Shown: piece by piece, positions 59,879 to 64,000 of the stretch
How positions within the stretch are numbered: the first letter of the stretch is position 1
Layout: each line of letters opens with the position of its first letter
Source of the DNA: Vibrio navarrensis
GTDB lineage: Bacteria; Pseudomonadota; Gammaproteobacteria; Enterobacterales; Vibrionaceae
Length of the DNA: 64,000 bases
Reading direction: 5' to 3'
Assembly (NCBI RefSeq): GCF_015767675.1
Contig: NZ_CP065217.1
Coordinates: 496,001-560,000, forward strand
Notes under the pieces: model-generated
Databases searched by the model: none
Seen by the model: the letters and a program-made list of their open reading frames with translations, nothing else
What the model was told of the DNA's origin: nothing
Made by a program: the position numbers and the translations under genes

Positions 59879-61165
59879 TTAGAAATCTATATCTTCAACG
59901 TCGTCGATCACTAATAAATTTTGCTTTCTTGCAAGAGTTTTCACAGCTTCAATATAATGCAACTCTAAACTACCATGGACAAATGATAAATTGGCTTCAG
60001 ATTTTTGGGAAGGAAGGTTTTCGCTAAATTTTTCTGAGTATGTATACCAGTCATCTTCTTGATGATGCCACTCTTTAAATATAATTTTTCTTTCTTTATT
60101 ATACGTAAAAGAGTTGACATCGGATCTCTCTGGAAATAACACAACATTCAAACCATTAAAACCTGTTTGAACAGATGAAAATATTAAACCAGAAATGTCA
60201 CTACCAAAATTCACTCTGAAATATTCAAATATAACCTGCGTCTCTAAGTAGTTAGAATTTTTCCTTTTTGAAGCAGGCTTAGATAAAAGAAACATTAGTC
60301 GCTTTAAAAATAGGCTTTTGTGTGATTTTTCTAAATAATTGCTCTCAAATGGATGGTATTCTTTTTTACTTAACTCTTCAATTTTACGCAAGTCTAAAAG
60401 CTTCAATGGTCGATTCACAGTAAACTCACCAGAAATTACCAAATCACCTGTAATTGCTCGAACCTCACTGAAGCATGTTTCACGATCTGATGATGCATAA
60501 AATGCAGAGATACCTTTTGGAGTCATCCTTTGATCACTAGCTAATTTAGCTGGCACTGCTCCTAACTGATTTGCTGGATCACTAATTATACTCTCTCGTT
60601 CTATTTTAGAGTTTGCAATTCGAGCACGGAATAAAGATACGTTAGGTTCTAACACTGTACATATATCGTCATTAACGTGATTGTTTTCATGTATCACAGA
60701 GAACAAATCGTCTAGGAACTGGTTAACTTCAAAGTTAAAAAATCGTTTCCCGTGTGAAATGGAATCGATGAAACAAAGCCATTTATCTTGATATAAATTA
60801 TTCTCTAATGTCCCATTATTTAGAGTAAATAGATTATTTTCAACATCTACCTGCTGTGACAAATAGCTAGATAAATCACGTTCTAACGCCTCATTCTTCA
60901 GTCCGATATCGTGTATAATTTCCCATATTTCTTTTACATATAGGTCATCACTTCCACACCAGAATGAAGAACTTTCCTGTGGACTACATTCATCAATAGG
61001 AATAATAGCTTCAAAAAAATTATTTTCGATAAAGGAGAAAACACTCTCTTTTGGAGCTACGATACTTTTAGAGTCGCAGTAGCAACAGACTTCTTGACCT
61101 ATATTAAGCCTTTCAACCTCTTTTTGAACCTCACCTACTTCCACACATTCCTTACAGATATACAT
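59879..61165 (-). CDS. RES-domain protein with N-terminal zinc ribbon
   Basis: 428 residues from the ATG at 61163-61165; AGGAA lies 9 nt upstream and a GTG one codon earlier is in frame. The N-terminus has paired cysteines C4-x2-C7 and C27/C30 (a zinc ribbon), then about 130 helical residues as in the HEPN/RES N-terminal family. The RES fold follows: SLFRARI (Arg about 180), GISAFYASSDRETCFSEVRA (Tyr about 223, Glu about 234) and LETQVIFEYFRV with a later LIFSSVQ (Ser about 330). RES proteins such as MbcT and those of Xre-RES modules degrade NAD+ and poison the cell. No small Xre antitoxin is directly upstream. Same strand as the ATPase, so a toxic effector with an ATPase sensor is plausible but unproven. 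Confidence 0.82.
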   Translation of the reverse strand: MYICKECVEVGEVQKEVERLNIGQEVCCYCDSKSIVAPKESVFSFIENNFFEAIIPIDECSPQESSSFWCGSDDLYVKEIWEIIHDIGLKNEALERDLSSYLSQQVDVENNLFTLNNGTLENNLYQDKWLCFIDSISHGKRFFNFEVNQFLDDLFSVIHENNHVNDDICTVLEPNVSLFRARIANSKIERESIISDPANQLGAVPAKLASDQRMTPKGISAFYASSDRETCFSEVRAITGDLVISGEFTVNRPLKLLDLRKIEELSKKEYHPFESNYLEKSHKSLFLKRLMFLLSKPASKRKNSNYLETQVIFEYFRVNFGSDISGLIFSSVQTGFNGLNVVLFPERSDVNSFTYNKERKIIFKEWHHQEDDWYTYSEKFSENLPSQKSEANLSFVHGSLELHYIEAVKTLARKQNLLVIDDVEDIDF

Positions 61166-61905
61166 CACAACATTCCTATGACCAAATCAATTACCAGACT
61201 GCAACCTTCCGAATAATCAACCACTATTTTTGAGTCAGGTATTCTCTGGTTGGCTTATAGATGACAACCTATTTATACTTAAGAAACAGTAAATTATCAG
61301 GTTAGAGTTTAAGATGCCAGTGACACTATACGACAAGTTGCTGCATACCTTAAATATGACTAAGCGGTGACTCATATACTTTGGGCAAGGAACTGCTTTT
61401 GTCGCCAACGCTCTCATCGAACATAAGAAAAATCTAGGTTAATTTACCTTTACACCAAACCCATTGATAGCTCTATCTAAAACGTCTTGGGGCGTGCGAT
61501 GTGAGGTCGTATGAAGCGCTGTTCACCGCTCAATGTGTGAACCATCAGTATCACCAGATGAACCTAAGAGCCTGAATAAAGTAGCGGCTCCGACAATGTA
61601 ACGAAGGTTGGCATTCGCCAATCGGGATCTAAATCGTGAGAGGACGATCCTCCTGATAACCACAAAATTGGGTGAGTGCTAGGTAATCAGCATGATGAAC
61701 ATACGTGAATTCGCATAAGGTGCGTTATACGTTGAAATAGCGGAAGTGGTTAATACGCTGTAGCCAAAAGGCAAGAGAGTCGAAAGAGATTACCCCATGA
61801 TCTTTCGTGGTCATTGAACTCTCCGCAACATAGCTGTGAAAAACAGCCCTATCCCTAAAATAAACTCCAATCGATTCAGCCCAAACTACATACAAACCTA
61901 ACTCA
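61166..61905. other. 740-bp non-coding region with an intron-like segment
   Basis: Between the RES gene and the XRE regulator. The first 330 bp have no recognisable gene; a 60-codon minus ORF at 61235-61417 has no supporting signal. From 61494 on the sequence looks like structured RNA (see the group II intron-like entry). The last 70 bp before the XRE stop are plain. Confidence 0.5.
61494..61805 (+). mobile_element. 5' fragment of a group II intron (domain I), probable
   Basis: Begins with GTGCG at 61494-61498, the conserved 5' end (GTGYG) of group II introns. Many short, GC-richer hairpins follow: GTTCAC...GTGAAC (about 61520-61543), GAGCC...GGCTC (about 61569-61591), GGTTGGC...GCCAATC (about 61605-61623) and GAGAGGACGATCCTC (about 61638-61652). 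AATGTAACGAAGG is of a type common in domain I. The base composition is less AT-rich than its flanks. No reverse transcriptase gene and no domain V/VI hairpin are found before the XRE gene, so if it is an intron it is truncated and inactive. I cannot confirm by alignment. Confidence 0.45.
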
Positions 61906-62115
61906 TTAAGGCAGAAGTTCCTTCACATCACAGCCCAAAGCGTCTGCAATCTGATACAACTTTTCAAGCGTGATATTGATTTTACCGCGTTCGATGCGGC
62001 TCATATAGCTTCTATCTATCTCAGCGACGAGGGCTAGCTTCTCTTGAGGTAAACCTTTGGATCTTCTCATTTGTACAATACGTTGGCCTACAGCTTCGGC
62101 AAGTTTCGTGTTCAT
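61906..62115 (-). CDS. XRE-family transcriptional regulator
   Basis: 69-residue single-domain helix-turn-helix protein. RIVQMRRSKGLPQEKLALVA and IDRSYMSRIERGKINITLEK form the HTH; YQIADALGCDVKELLP ends it, in the style of HipB and of restriction-control (C) proteins. It is transcribed away from the 181-residue protein and the HipA-like kinase. The shared 99-bp promoter region carries two 12-bp palindromes, the natural place for it to bind. No good Shine-Dalgarno is seen. It is probably the antitoxin or repressor of the neighbouring cluster. Confidence 0.85.
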   Translation of the reverse strand: MNTKLAEAVGQRIVQMRRSKGLPQEKLALVAEIDRSYMSRIERGKINITLEKLYQIADALGCDVKELLP

Positions 62116-62128
62116 GTTTTTTATTTAT

Positions 62129-62186
62129 GAAATTAATTTCCTGAACAATGCACACTTGCGGACTATATGACCACGGATTATAATCC
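62129..62186 (+). promoter_or_regulatory. Divergent promoter with two palindromic operators
   Basis: Plus-strand promoter: TTGCGG (62156-62161), 17 bp, TATAAT (62179-62184). The -10 lies inside the perfect palindrome GGATTATAATCC (62175-62186), so a bound repressor would block it. A second perfect palindrome GAAATTAATTTC is at 62129-62140, next to the XRE gene start. The two centres are 46 bp apart. The XRE protein is the likely ligand. Confidence 0.75.
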
Positions 62187-62214
62187 TCAAAATTAACGCA
62201 ATCGGTCATTTTTT

Positions 62215-62760
62215 ATGCAATCGAAGGTAAAAATCAGAAAAGAGCTATTTCTCGCCATTTATTACAATGAACACTTCTCTGCCAACGACCTAAAATCCTT
62301 TCCATTAGACAGTGATGAAAAAGAATACTTATCGGATGAATACGTCGAAAAAAAATTGAAGGAAATGTCGTTGATCGGCGGAGTCCTTTCGTGCGGTTTC
62401 GATAAGCATGGTGATGAAGAATTTTCCAAAGGTTTTATGTTTAACCATATCGACTGGGAGGTCGTGGATTACGATAACTACAGTGAGGACTCCAACTGCC
62501 TTTCTTTCAAAAGAGAAAGTCTTTTGACGATTTTGCAAGATAAACAGTCAGAGCTGTCAGAGTCCTATTCTCTTCATAAAAGGACATGGAAGCATTTCAA
62601 TCGGTTGTGTGCTCAACACTCAGAACTTCGGCTGTGTTTAGACGAGTATATATCCGAGTATGACAATCGTAGGCTGGATCTCAAAGCCGAAATGCAGGCA
62701 GTAGAAAACGCAATTACCTTCTACAAAAACACAGCCCACCCAGTAGAAAGTGGGAACTAA
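62215..62760 (+). CDS. Unknown 181-residue protein preceding the HipA-like kinase
   Basis: Soluble, acidic protein: MQSKVKIRKELFLAIYYNEH, then DEYVEKKLKEMSLIGGVLS, and a charged helical tail (residues 95-175; LDEYISEYDNRRLDLKAEMQ) that may form a coiled coil. I recognise no domain. The kinase frame starts next to its stop (TTG at 62762, one base after TAA, or GTG at 62750 inside it), so the two are translationally coupled. It is not HipS, the small partner in HipBST systems, since it is longer and its kinase still has an intact N-terminal subdomain. A role in kinase control is inferred from position alone. Confidence 0.75.
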   Translation: MQSKVKIRKELFLAIYYNEHFSANDLKSFPLDSDEKEYLSDEYVEKKLKEMSLIGGVLSCGFDKHGDEEFSKGFMFNHIDWEVVDYDNYSEDSNCLSFKRESLLTILQDKQSELSESYSLHKRTWKHFNRLCAQHSELRLCLDEYISEYDNRRLDLKAEMQAVENAITFYKNTAHPVESGN

Positions 62761-62761
62761 T

Positions 62762-64000
62762 TTGCACAATCCTATACTTTACGCACATGCTACAAACAAC
62801 AACATGCTCGTGGGGCAGTTTGTCCAACAGTCGAAGACCAACGTATCATTTTCATACTCTGATGAGTGGTTAGCATATGATTCAGCTTTCCCTATTTCGT
62901 TAAGCCTACCGCTTGTAAGGGGAGAATGCTCAGCATTTAATGCACTGAATTTTATGTATAACCTGCTTCCTGACTTGGAAGAAGAACGATTAAGTATTGC
63001 TCACTCGGTCGGTGTGCAATCCAACGATGTATTCACCTTACTCTCAAAAATTAGTCACGATTGCACGGGCGGCATTTCATTTACTGAGAGTAGGGAGCCG
63101 CCAAAGATAGGGTGGAAATATCGAGAGATCTCGGCAAGTGAATTAAATGAACTCGTTACCCAGCGTAAGTCATTTCTTCCATTCTTTGGGGATTATCGAC
63201 CTTGTATTTCGGGAACACAGCGAAAAACAACGTTAACTAGGTTGAACGGTAAATGGTATGTACCTCAAGAGAAATCACTAAGTAGCCACATTATCAAATT
63301 CCCAATGGATGTAATTGCGCAAAGCAACTCAGTATTAGATATGAGCGGCAGTGTTGAGAATGAATTCATCTGTACTCAAATAGCGAAGGAACTTGGTTTT
63401 AAAGTCCCCGATATTGAGATAATAACCGCAGAATCAGGAGCTAAAGGCCTTGCAGTAAAACGGTTCGACCGATGTTTTGGTGATGGAGTTGTGACTCGTA
63501 GACACCAAGAAGATTTCTGCCAGATTTTTGGTGTACCTGAACATCAAAAATATCAATCGGAGAACAACCTAAGTGTCTCCAAAATTGTTGATGCTTTAAG
63601 TCTCTCTGCGGAAAGCAAGGTGAACAATTATGATTTTTTTAAGTTCATGATTTTACAGTGCCTTCTTGGAGCCACTGACGGTCATCTCAAGAACTTTTCC
63701 GTGCATATTGCTCCAGGCGGGCACTATCAGCTCGCACCGTTCTACGATTTGCTATCAGCTTATCCTGCCGTCGGTGCTACTGGGTTAAATAAGCGAAAGT
63801 TAAAGCTAGCTATGGGACTGAAAGCATCACGAGGATACAAATACCATATCAACAAAATTTGCTTACGCCATATAGAGCAGACAGCTAATCAGTTCGGTAT
63901 CAGCAATACGAACTGTCATGAAATCGTCTCTGCCTTTCTCGCTCAATTTAGTAGCGCACTTAGCTCTGTAGACAATCGATTTCCTGAAAAGGAGTTCACG
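62762..64000 (+). CDS. hipA: HipA-family serine/threonine kinase toxin, partial at the window end
   Basis: At least 413 residues; the frame is open at the right edge. I start it at TTG 62762 with GGGA upstream (a GTG at 62750 is in frame). The N-subdomain reads LVGQFVQQSKTNVSFSYSDE and then FPISLSLPL. The HipA glycine-rich loop is SGTQRKT (150-156). VENEFICTQIAKELGF, LAVKRFDR and RRHQEDFCQIFG follow. The catalytic motif is DGHLKN (306-311, Asp306), and the metal-binding loop APFYDLLSAYP comes next. All key residues are present, so the kinase should be active. HipA phosphorylates aminoacyl-tRNA synthetases and causes dormancy. Expected partner: the divergent XRE protein. Confidence 0.9.
   Translation, partial: MHNPILYAHATNNNMLVGQFVQQSKTNVSFSYSDEWLAYDSAFPISLSLPLVRGECSAFNALNFMYNLLPDLEEERLSIAHSVGVQSNDVFTLLSKISHDCTGGISFTESREPPKIGWKYREISASELNELVTQRKSFLPFFGDYRPCISGTQRKTTLTRLNGKWYVPQEKSLSSHIIKFPMDVIAQSNSVLDMSGSVENEFICTQIAKELGFKVPDIEIITAESGAKGLAVKRFDRCFGDGVVTRRHQEDFCQIFGVPEHQKYQSENNLSVSKIVDALSLSAESKVNNYDFFKFMILQCLLGATDGHLKNFSVHIAPGGHYQLAPFYDLLSAYPAVGATGLNKRKLKLAMGLKASRGYKYHINKICLRHIEQTANQFGISNTNCHEIVSAFLAQFSSALSSVDNRFPEKEFT

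Larger units (their letters stand above)
55626..64000. mobile_element. Left part of an integrated element in thyA
   Basis: Starts where the resident thyA reading frame loses homology, and runs past the window end. Its content is a replacement thyA, an SMC-like ATPase, a RES protein, a group II intron-like fragment and an XRE/unknown/HipA cluster. Base composition drops visibly from the GC-balanced core genome to AT-rich DNA from about 56,700 on. Near the left border an imperfect inverted repeat occurs: ACTAGTTAGTGAGT (55649-55662) versus AGTCACTACCAGT (55716-55728). No integrase, transposase or right border is visible, so the class (genomic island, transposon, ICE or phage-derived) is unknown. 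Confidence 0.8.

Noticed and set aside
61235..61417. 60-codon minus-strand ORF in the element
   Set aside because: No ribosome-binding site, no domain and no context support.
59879..62115. XRE and RES genes as a standard Xre-RES toxin-antitoxin pair
   Set aside because: They lie 740 bp apart with an intron-like segment between them. The RES protein has a long N-terminal extension and the XRE gene faces its own palindromes, so pairing with the HipA cluster is more likely.
61906..64000. HipBST three-gene toxin system
   Set aside because: The kinase still has its own N-terminal subdomain, the 181-residue protein is larger than HipS and unlike it, and the XRE gene is divergent.

Overview
The window is a chromosomal segment of a gammaproteobacterium, almost certainly a Vibrio. 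The best taxonomic markers are a VpsR-type regulator, two complete glutamate synthase pairs side by side, an ArcB/ArcA pair, a thrABC operon with a Thr/Ile-rich leader peptide, a DUF3545 gene, and the mutH/rppH/ptsP/lgt/thyA order. I cannot name the species from sequence alone. Positions 1 to about 55,625 are ordinary core genome. Positions from about 55,626 to the end are the left part of an integrated element whose right end lies outside the window.

Core layout. 1-3,081: the start of a CobD/CbiB-like gene, mtnN, a DUF1499 lipoprotein and the first gltD. 3,099-14,007: an Escherichia-type gltB/gltD pair and a second gltB/gltD pair of a different lineage, all on the minus strand. 14,556-21,080: yhcC, a PAS-GGDEF protein, arcB with a small lipoprotein overlapping its stop, and arcA convergent to them. 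21,455-22,844: a DUF3293 protein, an RraA-family protein and a small outer-membrane-type protein. 23,169-28,019: thrL attenuator and thrABC. 28,138-31,628: grcA, nfo, ung, a hemerythrin-like protein and DUF3545. 32,329-40,074: a sodium/alanine symporter, yaaA, srmB, trmN6, brnQ, fldB and xerD. 40,100-45,501: dsbC, recJ, prfB (with its programmed frameshift) and lysS. 45,802-50,126: vpsR, a small DUF1127-like gene preceded by a 35-codon ORF, a Tas-like aldo/keto reductase, a small protein and mutH. 50,748-55,172: rppH, ptsP, a TauE-family transporter and lgt. The mutH-rppH gap carries a cluster of DnaA boxes at the place where E. coli has DARS2.

Accessory region. The resident thyA (283-residue type) is cut after about 148 codons. 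Some 130 bp further on, in the same direction, lies a complete thyA of the other, 264-residue E. coli type. The element therefore breaks an important gene and supplies a substitute behind the same upstream genes. Its cargo in view is AT-rich: a 936-residue SMC/Rad50-like ATPase with a zinc-hook CxxC, a RES-domain protein with an N-terminal zinc ribbon (same strand, directly upstream of the ATPase), what looks like a 5-prime fragment of a group II intron, and a divergent cluster of an XRE regulator, an unknown 181-residue protein and a HipA-type kinase that runs off the end. ATPase plus RES protein, and the HipA cluster, are candidate phage-defence or toxin-antitoxin modules. No integrase or transposase is in view, so the type of element is not known.
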